64,000 nucleotides of DNA from Seminavis robusta (taxonomy: Eukaryota; Bacillariophyta; Bacillariophyceae; Naviculales; Naviculaceae): contig CAICTM010000184.1 in assembly GCA_903772945.1 (NCBI GenBank), forward strand, positions 33,225-97,224, written 5' to 3'. Below, in pieces: positions 1 to 8,397 of the stretch. Under the pieces are notes generated by a model. The model did not search any database and was not told the DNA's origin. It was given only the letters and a program-made list of their open reading frames with translations. Each line of letters starts with the position of its first letter. Position 1 is the first letter of the stretch. Position numbers and translations under genes: made by a program.

Positions 1-535
1 AAATACAACATGCTCGTGGCAAGACAGCCCTGAATTATTTCGATCATTAGTCAGACAGAAACAAAAGTGGACTGTTCTATAGTTATTCTAAGCTCTTTTT
101 AGTGCCCTCCAGTCAACAAGGGTAATGATTGGATTGTTGGATATGCTTAGAACTTAGAAGTGAAGAGCTCGAAGAGAATAGCTAGCCTGCCCACTTACAG
201 CATCATGAGTAGCTTCGGCCGTCGTCGAGTTTGTTAGGACAAGTACTAGTACCGGTAGGGTGCCACTGTGATTGACTCAATCCGCCAGCGTTAGTAGGGC
301 CGCTGGATCATTACTTCCCTCTCATTTGCTTGGCATTTCCTTGACACTTCCTTGGTATCGTCTTGAAACTTTGGCTTTGTTTCGTTCCTGCCACGAGGTT
401 CTAAGGAAGCCTTCACAAGCATGTTCCGGTATTTGCTCGTAGCACGGGTGGATTGCTTGCTCGACAAAGACTGGTTGATGACAAGCACTCATTGTTGCTA
501 TGGCTTGGTCTTGATCTTGCGTACTTACGAACGCA
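1..535. other. Left-edge intergenic region
   Basis: No recognisable gene is seen. The minus strand holds a short basic open frame at 291-488 just beyond the stop of the coiled-coil gene. It could be a spliced C-terminal exon of that gene, because a GTCAGT donor-like site lies just upstream of the stop and a CAG acceptor-like site lies ahead of the frame. Nothing proves this. Confidence 0.3.
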
Positions 536-3382
536 TCAATCTGCCAAAGTAAAGAGCGGCACTGACGGATCGCCCTCCACCCCTTCCAGACATCGCATTT
601 CATTGACGATTTCTTCAATATCTTTGCGACGTTTGTTCAGCCTTTTGCTAGTCCTTGCAACCTTCTTTTCCATCCCGTGCTTGTCGCGAGCCGCCAATGC
701 TTCGTGAATTTCACGTTGAGCATTCACCTCTTCTGCTTGCAACCGAGCTCTCTCCTCCTCTTCCAGCTGCTGCCGAATTCTTTCATTTTCTTCTTGCTGC
801 CGAGCTTTGTCTTCTTCTCGACGAGCCTTTGCTTCTTCGTGCCGCCGAGCCTTCTTTTCTCTTTTTCGACGAGCCTTCAATTCTTCTTCCTGTTGCTGCA
901 TCAACTCTTGTTTCTGTTGCTGAATCAACTCTGCTTCTTCCTGGTGAATGAAGTCTTTTTCCTCTTCGCGCCACCGACCTCTCTTGTCCCTTTTTCGACG
1001 AGCCTTCAACTCTTCTTCCTGTTGCTGAATCAACTCTTCTTCATGTTGCTGAATCAACTCTCCTTCCTGCTGCTGCATCAACTCTTCTCTTTGTTGCTGC
1101 ATCAACTCTTCTCTTTGTTGCTGCATCAACGCTTCTCTTTGCTGCTGCATCAACTCTTCTTCCTCCTGACGAATTAACTTTTGTTCCTCTTCACGCCACC
1201 GAGCCCTCTTTTCCCTTTTCCGACGAGCCTTCAACTCTTCTTGCTGTTGGTGCATCAACTCTTGTTCCTCCTCACGAGCTAATTCTTCGTCCTCTTCATG
1301 AAATGTCTCTTCTTGCTCCGGCTCTTGCTCTGCTTGGTGTTGTTTCTGTCGATCCTCTCGTTGTTGAACCCATTTCTCTCGATCCTCTCGTTGTTGAACC
1401 CATTTCTCTCGATCCTCTCGTTGATCCGGTTTCTCTCGATCCTCTCGTTGATCCCGTTGCCGTCGTTTTTTATTGGTCACTTGGGCACGATATTCTCGGA
1501 AGTCTTTCGCCTCTTTTTCCAGCCATCGATCTCGTTCCACTTCTCGTCGATCTCGCTCCACTTCTTGACGCCACGGTTTCTTTTCGTTCTTTCGGCAAGC
1601 CCTCTCCTCTTCCTCGTGTGGATGAGCCATCAACTCTTCTTCCACCCGACCCACCGTCTCGTTTGACTCCTTAGGATGTCCCTCTCGGTGCTCCCGCTCT
1701 ACTAGCTCTTCTCGTTCGCCTTTCTTTTGTCGTCTCTTTGCCAAGTCAGCAGTCAATTGGGCCCGGTCTTCCAAGATTTGAGTCTTTTCCCGCGCTTGCT
1801 TTCGCATGTCACTGACCTTTCGTTTCAGGACGGCTGTGGTTCCACTTTGTTGACTTCTCTTGCTGGACCGTTTCCTGGCTCGACGAAGATTGATTACCAA
1901 TTCACGTTGAGCTTGGAAGGTTTCATCGATCTTGTGTATTCTCTTGAGCAAGACGGGGTGATCACAGCGCTCATCCATCAACTTGATCAAGGATTTGATC
2001 CACTTTTGTATTTTCTTCCGTTCCTTGACTTCCTTTCTGCAGTCCTGCTCTAATCGACTCAAGTCTTGCTCTGCCGTGCGATGGGCTTGCTGGAAGACTT
2101 GATGGATGTTGTTTAGTTGCGATACAATTTCGCCGTGCTGATCGACTTCCTGTTGCACTCGTTGTCGCGACTGGATTTCCTCCTGCAGCTGTTTGTTCCG
2201 CGTTGCCATGTGACGACAGTTTTGTTCCAGTTCCGTGTTTTCGGCCTTTAACCTCAACACATTGGCCTTCATGCGATCTTGTAGATCCTTGAGGCGTTTC
2301 ATTTCGTCGTCAAAGATTTGCTGCGCCAACTCGGTTTCGAACCTTTCTATTTCCGCCTTTTTCCGCAGTTCGACCAATCGTAGATCATTTCGTTTCCGCT
2401 TTTCAATGGCTTCAATCGTTTTGAGGCAATTGCTGAGCTTCTTATCGTATTCCTTCATGGTCTTTTTCTCGGCCTTGCGAATGGCTTCCGCTGCCTGTTC
2501 TTCCAGTCGTTTTTGAAAGGTGTTGGAATGATTCAAGCTTTTCATGAGACGTTCATCATGCCACGTGGTCGTGCTGAATGTGGTGTGGCTGTCTTTGGAT
2601 CTGGAAGGCTGCAATGCGGGTGGATCATTGACAATATGATGACGCAGATTATGATGATGCATGGCAGGGGGATCCGGATTGGTATTGATGGAAGTGCTAG
2701 TTCCGGTGGTAGTGGTGTTATTGGTGGCAGGACTTATGGGTGTCTTGGGACTGTTGCGGGTGCGCAGGGGGGACGACGGACGAGGTTTGGTGGCTTTGGG
2801 TTTGATAATCTTTACCGGTATCGTTGTGGTCGCGGCTGCGGTCTGTCGTCGAGGAGTCGGCTTGATGGTGGTTGGCTTGACCACCTCAACGTTGGTTGCA
2901 ATGGATCGAGTGCGCTTGGGAGAAGCCGATGGACTGATCCGTTGCGTGTTGGCAATAGCGGTAGCGTAAGCGGCAGCCATGGGCGACCGTCTAGCTTTGT
3001 GGGCTTTCTGATATTGAATCGCCTTGTGTCGCGGAGAACGAGGAGCCGCAATGATTGGTTGTTCCGATACAGGCGACAGCGTCGACACGGCGATGGACGG
3101 TATTTGCGAGTTGAAACTGTTGGAAGCCGAAACGCTCATTTCCACCTGATAGGGATCCACTGCCATGGCCAGTTTGCGGGTTCCAGAGTTGGTGGTGCTG
3201 GTGGTGTTGGTTCCAGGCGACAAGCAGTCCTTGTTTTCGACAGGTCTGTTTTGCAGATGGTTGGACTGGACGGCTAGGGCTTTCACCTTGGTCCTTGCTC
3301 TCGTAGCATTGTTTCTGTGAAGATAAGGAGACTTGCGATCCCTTCTCCGGGCCGTCGATATTGTAGCGGGTGCATCAATCAT
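536..3382 (-). CDS. Long Q/E/R-rich coiled-coil protein (948 aa)
   Basis: The family is not recognised. Residues 1 to about 265 are rich in Ser, Thr, Pro and basic residues and look disordered. From about residue 275 to 930 the protein is almost uninterrupted charged heptad-type sequence, so a long coiled coil is likely. It contains two internal repeat blocks: REDREKWVQQ-type units near residues 640-690, and EELMQQQRE / KARRKREKRARW units near residues 700-860. There is no signal peptide or membrane segment. A cytoskeletal, centrosomal or scaffold role would fit but is only inferred. Part of the middle (LKAEN.ELEQ...RNKQLQEE, then RKKIQKWIKSLIKLMDE) resembles the order of motifs in the coiled-coil gene at 12866-15061, so the two may be distant paralogs. 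The start is the first ATG of the open frame. The DNA is minisatellite-like across the repeats. Confidence 0.7.
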   Translation of the reverse strand: MIDAPATISTARRRDRKSPYLHRNNATRARTKVKALAVQSNHLQNRPVENKDCLSPGTNTTSTTNSGTRKLAMAVDPYQVEMSVSASNSFNSQIPSIAVSTLSPVSEQPIIAAPRSPRHKAIQYQKAHKARRSPMAAAYATAIANTQRISPSASPKRTRSIATNVEVVKPTTIKPTPRRQTAAATTTIPVKIIKPKATKPRPSSPLRTRNSPKTPISPATNNTTTTGTSTSINTNPDPPAMHHHNLRHHIVNDPPALQPSRSKDSHTTFSTTTWHDERLMKSLNHSNTFQKRLEEQAAEAIRKAEKKTMKEYDKKLSNCLKTIEAIEKRKRNDLRLVELRKKAEIERFETELAQQIFDDEMKRLKDLQDRMKANVLRLKAENTELEQNCRHMATRNKQLQEEIQSRQRVQQEVDQHGEIVSQLNNIHQVFQQAHRTAEQDLSRLEQDCRKEVKERKKIQKWIKSLIKLMDERCDHPVLLKRIHKIDETFQAQRELVINLRRARKRSSKRSQQSGTTAVLKRKVSDMRKQAREKTQILEDRAQLTADLAKRRQKKGEREELVEREHREGHPKESNETVGRVEEELMAHPHEEEERACRKNEKKPWRQEVERDRREVERDRWLEKEAKDFREYRAQVTNKKRRQRDQREDREKPDQREDREKWVQQREDREKWVQQREDRQKQHQAEQEPEQEETFHEEDEELAREEEQELMHQQQEELKARRKREKRARWREEEQKLIRQEEEELMQQQREALMQQQREELMQQQREELMQQQEGELIQQHEEELIQQQEEELKARRKRDKRGRWREEEKDFIHQEEAELIQQQKQELMQQQEEELKARRKREKKARRHEEAKARREEDKARQQEENERIRQQLEEEERARLQAEEVNAQREIHEALAARDKHGMEKKVARTSKRLNKRRKDIEEIVNEMRCLEGVEGDPSVPLFTLAD
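1030..1465. repeat. Coding minisatellite in the coiled-coil gene
   Basis: Two kinds of in-frame tandem repeat are visible. One, about 24 bp, encodes ELMQQQRE-like units around 1030-1165. The other, about 30 bp, encodes REDREKWVQQ around 1350-1465. Unit lengths are multiples of three, so length change keeps the frame. Copies are near-identical, which suggests recent slippage or unequal exchange. Confidence 0.75.
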
Positions 3383-3857
3383 TGTCGCTATTTCGTTCTG
3401 TAATTGTGGATTGCTTTTTCTCAGAGATACCGTATCTCTATTGACCTGACTTGCTCTCCTTTGTCATTGGATCTCAATGGCACCCGTCAAGCCAACAGTT
3501 GCTTACCTGAACGAACTGAACTGGCTACGGCAAACTGCTTGTGTCGTCCTTTGCTGCCAGAGCGGATAACGGTGGCACTACTGGCTAAAGTACCGGTAAA
3601 CAACGGAAGCGACTCTTGGTTGGTGGGTGGAGGCAAAACTGAAGACTCCTTTTGGTGGGCGAAAGAAACGGCGAGCTTGTGACTTTCAACCGGCGCGATG
3701 GTCTAAGTGCGATCCATGTGATATGGTAATTAGGCAGTCTGTGTGTGACGTCGAATTGTCGATCTAATTTAATATCGTCAGCGCTCTCCCACTGCTTCAA
3801 ACTCCGACCTCCAACAATCCAATAAGACCATACCGGTAGCGAGGGACCAACTTGAGG

Positions 3858-4312
3858 ATGACAGAACAGAAGCAAGAGACAAAGAAGGGCAAGGCTGCAA
3901 AGGAAGAACGAAAAGAAGCGTCTAAGATCGTTCATCGTCTGCAAGAATCCGGGGACTTTCAACGGTGAGCAGGAGAACAGAATGCCGGTGGCAACTCGAG
4001 TGCATGCTGTTTCTTGATCTCACGATTTCTTTCACTCTATTACTGTCTACGGTACCTGCTTGGTTAATTATTTTAAGACTCCAAGAACAGTTGCTCTGCA
4101 AAATTCTCTACGATCATCCCGAATGGTGGGATAAAATGCGCCAACAGGTCCGAGAATCTGTCCAATCTAAAGAAGCTGGGGTCCTGGATATCACCCTCGA
4201 TGAATTATCCCATGACTTGGTCAAGGCAGGCAAAGATGCAGTTCCCGAAGAGATTCGTGAAGCCATGATGGCACAAATTCAAGAAGCTGTAGCTAGCCAG
4301 AGCCACAGGTAG
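3858..4312 (+). CDS. ENY2: ENY2/Sus1-like SAGA and TREX-2 subunit (2 exons)
   Basis: Exons 3858-3964 and 4078-4312 join in frame to give 113 aa; the intron is GTGAGC...TTTTAAG. The protein has the whole ENY2/Sus1 fold. A basic N-terminal tail is followed by LQESGDFQRLQEQLLCKILY, matching the family pattern ETGE.ERLKELLR.KL. Then comes a DKMRQQVRE helix, a D.TLDELSHDLV segment (like VTVDDLVAEI) and a VPEEIREAMMAQIQ tail helix. In yeast and animals this protein links the SAGA deubiquitinase module to the TREX-2 mRNA export complex at nuclear pores. Neither exon alone reveals it; the family match depends on the splice. The length is close to the usual 95-110 aa. The spacer to the coiled-coil gene (3383-3857) is a likely shared divergent promoter. 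Confidence 0.85.
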
Positions 4313-4721
4313 CCACCGGTTAGCGTAATACATGTACATGCATACTGGCTAGCTAGATAGTTGAGCCGGGGTATCCTCAGAGGGGCAAAGGAATTGGATA
4401 CCGTACCCTAACAATCCACATCATACCGGGAATTCAATTACTCAACTCGTCCTCGTTGCCTTTGATTTATTTAGTTGGATGAACGGCAAATCAGCCATGC
4501 ATACTTATGCCGAGGGAGAAAATTGAATCCGCCACGGCGCAGCTCGATGGGCAAGGCTAACCGCATATGTAGACGGCAACTTTGTCAAAATAGCACTACA
4601 GTTGTTACCAAACTATGGCTATTTTCCCATTGAATGAGTACGAAGAGACGATACTCTAGCTACCGGTAGTACCAGTATGATAGTCTACATGTAGTAGGCC
4701 AGGAAAGCCCATCACTAACCG

Positions 4722-5975
4722 ATGCTGGATCAAAAGAACGAAATCGAAATGAGCAAAGATCTCAATCACGCGAAGGCTTCCACGACCAAAAGTCAAAGAT
4801 CCATTACCAAAGCCAACCGTCAAGTTTTTGGAAGACCTCATCTGTATGTGGTACAAAGAAGTACTATAGCACCGAAAGGTATCTTATCAAAGAGCAACAC
4901 TGAACCAAAGCAACTTGGCTTTGAAGAATCCAAAGAAGGAAGATCGACAATGGCATCATCACTAGAGGACAAGGCGTTATCCGACACGGATGTGTCTAGC
5001 CAAGGCAGCGATGCAGAAGTGGGCAACATGAAAAAGATGCTGATGGATACCAAAGTGGAGGGCGGCAAGTCCGCATGGGCGACCACATTGGAGACGTTGG
5101 GTATGAGTGATGGTGGCAAGAAGAAAAAGGGCGATATTCTCTGTGATAGCTTTGCAGAAGCCATGAAGGTATTCTACGAATTGATTCAAGGCAAAGATTG
5201 GGACTTTGCCACGACGCCCTTTGACGACTTTAATGCTACCAAGGAGCAGCTGTTTCAAGCCTTTGTTCATTGGTCTCGCAAGAGTAGTGACGATGGTGAA
5301 GCAAGCTCTTACAATCCTTCCAAAGCACTAAGGCGGTTGGAAGCGTATGTGGAATGGATGAACAAGAATTGCAAGGACATGAACCTGCAGGGTAGCACCA
5401 TGAAAGAAGCGGCGGATAACTGGAAGATGAAGATTACACATGACAAAAAGGGACGTCTCGTGTGGTGGATTGATATCCCTAGTCTGGATCTGAAATCTCT
5501 CAAGCAGGTGCCTCCGGAGGACACGCTGCGACTCTTTGTATGGATGAGCCACATGATCGTCTTTGACAAGGGGGCTCAAGAGCATGGATTGGTTCTGGTA
5601 GAAGCCATGGGCAAACACACGGGCCTTATGGAAACAATGACAACTGTATCCATGGATGTTGGCACCAAACTGGACCGTTTGACCATTGGGATTCTCCCTA
5701 TCAAAATGGAAGCTTGTTTTGTTTACAACAATCCTACTTGGCTGCGTGTCATCATGGCACTGATGAGCCCATTCATGGGTGCAAAGATGAGGAAGCGAAT
5801 CTTTGTTGTACCCAACAAGACGGAACCTCAGGCGTACTTTGAGGAAGAGTTGGGGAAAGAGAACTTCCCCACTGGAATTTCACAGCTAGAAGGATCGGTA
5901 GAAAAGGACATGGTGGCTCAAACATTGGAGAGATTGGCAGGAAAGGATGTGATCACCGATGAGATTGAGACCTAG
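4722..5975 (+). CDS. CRAL-TRIO (Sec14-like) domain protein
   Basis: A single-exon frame of up to 417 aa. Residues from about 145 to 400 look like a CRAL-TRIO lipid-binding domain. A short helical N-lobe (FYELIQGKDWDF, ALRRLEAYVEWM) comes first. The core strand and helices follow: WWIDIPSLDL, PPEDTLRLFVWMSHMIVFDKGAQEHGLVLVEAMG, TKLDRLTIGILPIKMEACFVYNNP, and the closing FPTGISQLEGSVE. Known members carry phosphoinositides, tocopherols or other hydrophobic ligands between membranes; the ligand here cannot be told. No membrane segment is seen. The start is uncertain: ATG 4722 is the longest choice, but ATG 4950 (MASSLEDKAL, purine at -3) would give 341 aa and drop a low-complexity lead. Confidence 0.6.
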   Translation: MLDQKNEIEMSKDLNHAKASTTKSQRSITKANRQVFGRPHLYVVQRSTIAPKGILSKSNTEPKQLGFEESKEGRSTMASSLEDKALSDTDVSSQGSDAEVGNMKKMLMDTKVEGGKSAWATTLETLGMSDGGKKKKGDILCDSFAEAMKVFYELIQGKDWDFATTPFDDFNATKEQLFQAFVHWSRKSSDDGEASSYNPSKALRRLEAYVEWMNKNCKDMNLQGSTMKEAADNWKMKITHDKKGRLVWWIDIPSLDLKSLKQVPPEDTLRLFVWMSHMIVFDKGAQEHGLVLVEAMGKHTGLMETMTTVSMDVGTKLDRLTIGILPIKMEACFVYNNPTWLRVIMALMSPFMGAKMRKRIFVVPNKTEPQAYFEEELGKENFPTGISQLEGSVEKDMVAQTLERLAGKDVITDEIET

Positions 5976-6109
5976 CTAGCTCTGCAGAATGCATGGTTTG
6001 TTTGTTGTTTGGTCTACAGTAACCGTATTTATTAGTACTTGTCTATTATGAACTACCCTCTTGGTTCTTCAGCTAGACGGCAGTCACTCAATACCAAAAC
6101 CGGTAGCCC

Positions 6110-8074
6110 CTAATCGGCCCTCCAGGGTCTGCGTTCTCGTGTCCAGTGCACAATACGTCCGGATCTATGATCTTGGTCTTCTCGTGCAGCTGGCAGCATT
6201 GGTAGCGGACGATTATTATACGGCAACGTTTGCTCTTCTTTGGAGGCGTTGTTGTTGTTGTCATTCCATAAAACAATGGCCCGCTTGGCCTTTGCCTGTC
6301 GTCGTCCTTCCAGCCATTTTTGAAAGTTTGCTTCCGTCATGCTGATCCCAATCGTTATACTGGAAGGAGGCAATCCAGCATCTAGAATCCGTTGCATGCG
6401 AGGTCGTATCCGTTTTTCCAGAGAATACCCCAGCAATGCTGGCATTCGAAGCAACGTTTCTTGTACGAGCTGTTGTAGTGGGTTGTAGATGCTTGTAGTT
6501 TGTTGGTCTTCTTCTTGCTGCTGCTGCTGCAAGACCGACGCTTCACTTGCCAACATGGTTCGCAAGTAGTCCAATTTGGGAGCCAAGTTCTTTTCGACCG
6601 ACAAATTCAAAATGGTGGGCAGCCCCAATATCACCTTGCGAGTCATTTTCATGGCTCTGTCCGGATCCTCCTGTGCATCGCTTTCCGTTTGACACGAGGA
6701 ATACCCCAATATGGCTCTCTGCAAGAAGATCACTTTGGGTGTCAAATTCTGTTCGGCATCCAACCCCAAAACTTGTGGAGCTTGATACAGAACTCGTCGC
6801 ACTCCATCGGCATCAAAGCCCATCTGGTAGCGCAAGAATCCCACATTGTGTTTGATCTTGCTCAACGAGTATGTGATCAAACGAGGGAACTTGAGCAAGA
6901 TGGATCGAAATTCGGGTGCCGAAATATCCAATTCGGTGAGAAAAAAGCGAGTAATGGGCAGTATGTGTCGTTCGAGGTTGTAGTCCAAAAACTGTGGATA
7001 CGTCGTGACGAGTTTTGCCACGTGCGTGGCTGGATCCATATGCAATGTCATAATAAAAAAATTGATCAGTTTGGGTGCAAGATTGTCTTGGAGACTGTAG
7101 AGAAGAATGCGTGGATTTTTGGCAATGGCTTTGCGCAGTTGGTCTTTGGGTAGCTCCAATTCGTCGAGAAAGAATTTGGCCTTTGGAATCAATCCCGTCT
7201 TGACTCCGGCACTGCTCCATAATCGGGGTTCCGCCAAGAGGAGTTTGCGACATTCCGGAATGGAAAATCCCAGCCCTTTTTGTGGGTCGGTAAAGAAGTT
7301 GAGCTTGTGTTGTAGATTGGTTTGCACCGACAAAGTGAGAAGAACTGGTTCTGCGAGTATCAGTTGTTTCAATTCTGTCCGAGACATTTCAAGGGATGAT
7401 TGAATCCATTGTAGGGTGGGAGCTAGATTGCGATGTACGCTGAGATGCAAGAGAGTGGGTTGTCGACTCACGATGGCTTCGATTTCTTGGAGAGTATCCA
7501 ATCCCAAGGCAGATTTCAAACACTCCACTTTGGCTTCAATCGTCTGTGCTGTCATGCCCAATGCGGAAGGGGCATTCACCGTGATTTTCCACATGGTTTC
7601 TTCCGAGAAATTCAACTGCTTCTGCAAGTAAAAGTAGGAAACTTGAGAAGACAACGCCTGGTTCAATAAATCATCAGCACCCATGAGACCATCCAATGAG
7701 GTTCTTGTCGTGTCGTTGTAAAAGGGCGTTGTTGAAGCGAACAGTGGCAACACTTCGAGTATTCGCTCGGTATCCTCATGAGATTCTTTTTGTTTTGCAA
7801 CAAAATACTTGTCCTTTTGATCCGAGAGATCCTTTCTTTTGACACGAGTTTTCTCTGTCGCCAAAGATGAGGTTTTCTTGCTGCCAGCGCCTCGTCTTGG
7901 TGTTGCTGCCCAAAGGGCTGTGTATCGGGGAGGATGGTGTGCTCTACCGGTACCGGTATGGGCGGTGGGAGTACTAGTAATTGGAGGAAACAGGAGAAAG
8001 GCTCTGCTTGTTGGACAGTTGATTCCCCAATACAACCACGATAACACGACGCATGAAGCTTTGAGTGTTCCCAT
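6110..8074 (-). CDS. mTERF-family protein, predicted plastid
   Basis: A 654 aa intronless protein built of repeating mTERF motifs (helical units with a Leu/Pro pattern such as P.LL.LSV..NL.P.L, repeated at least seven times from about residue 180 to 560). mTERF proteins are nucleic-acid-binding alpha-solenoids that control organelle transcription, RNA processing and translation. The N-terminus (MGTLKASCVVLSWLYWGINCPTSRAF) is a signal peptide that ends in S-R-A-F, an ASAFAP-like cleavage motif, followed by a basic, Ser/Thr-rich transit-type stretch. This points to a plastid inside a secondary envelope. A Gln run near residue 500 interrupts the repeats. The gene is divergent from the one at 8398. 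Its first ~390 coding bases and its promoter were copied to 11264-12440. Confidence 0.85.
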   Translation of the reverse strand: MGTLKASCVVLSWLYWGINCPTSRAFLLFPPITSTPTAHTGTGRAHHPPRYTALWAATPRRGAGSKKTSSLATEKTRVKRKDLSDQKDKYFVAKQKESHEDTERILEVLPLFASTTPFYNDTTRTSLDGLMGADDLLNQALSSQVSYFYLQKQLNFSEETMWKITVNAPSALGMTAQTIEAKVECLKSALGLDTLQEIEAIVSRQPTLLHLSVHRNLAPTLQWIQSSLEMSRTELKQLILAEPVLLTLSVQTNLQHKLNFFTDPQKGLGFSIPECRKLLLAEPRLWSSAGVKTGLIPKAKFFLDELELPKDQLRKAIAKNPRILLYSLQDNLAPKLINFFIMTLHMDPATHVAKLVTTYPQFLDYNLERHILPITRFFLTELDISAPEFRSILLKFPRLITYSLSKIKHNVGFLRYQMGFDADGVRRVLYQAPQVLGLDAEQNLTPKVIFLQRAILGYSSCQTESDAQEDPDRAMKMTRKVILGLPTILNLSVEKNLAPKLDYLRTMLASEASVLQQQQQEEDQQTTSIYNPLQQLVQETLLRMPALLGYSLEKRIRPRMQRILDAGLPPSSITIGISMTEANFQKWLEGRRQAKAKRAIVLWNDNNNNASKEEQTLPYNNRPLPMLPAAREDQDHRSGRIVHWTRERRPWRAD

Positions 8075-8213
8075 GGTTCTCTGTACATGTACTATCTGTC
8101 TACTACTACTAGAATAGATTCAGCAAACATCCTGTCTTGTGATTTTGGTGGCAATGTCATGCTGCTGTGAGACTGAAGAGAGAGGTTGACCAGATGGTGG
8201 GAAAGGGCGAAAG

Positions 8214-8270
8214 TGATTCGAATCGAATCGGAATGATGAATGGTGAATCCAATCGAATCGAATTCAATCT
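8214..8270. promoter_or_regulatory. AATCGAATC-type array in a divergent promoter
   Basis: Several GAATC/GATTC pentamers lie in the spacer between two divergent genes (mTERF on minus, 8398 gene on plus). They are followed by a TCTCACGATCTGTG tail that is also present near 12416-12431. Similar arrays occur in other divergent spacers of this window. The role is inferred from position only. Confidence 0.4.
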
Positions 8271-8397
8271 CACGATCTGTGAAACTGCGTCCAAAGTGAG
8301 GAAACCGCACGAGCGAGCACCGTGTTTCCGTCACGTTCGTTATTTCAGCAACAAGCACAAAACACAAAAGTCTCTGCAATCCCGTAGCGACAGCAAC

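Noticed and set aside
2513-3277. 254-aa plus-strand frame opposite the first coiled-coil gene
   Set aside because: Gly/Arg/Ser-rich shadow of low-complexity sequence on the other strand.
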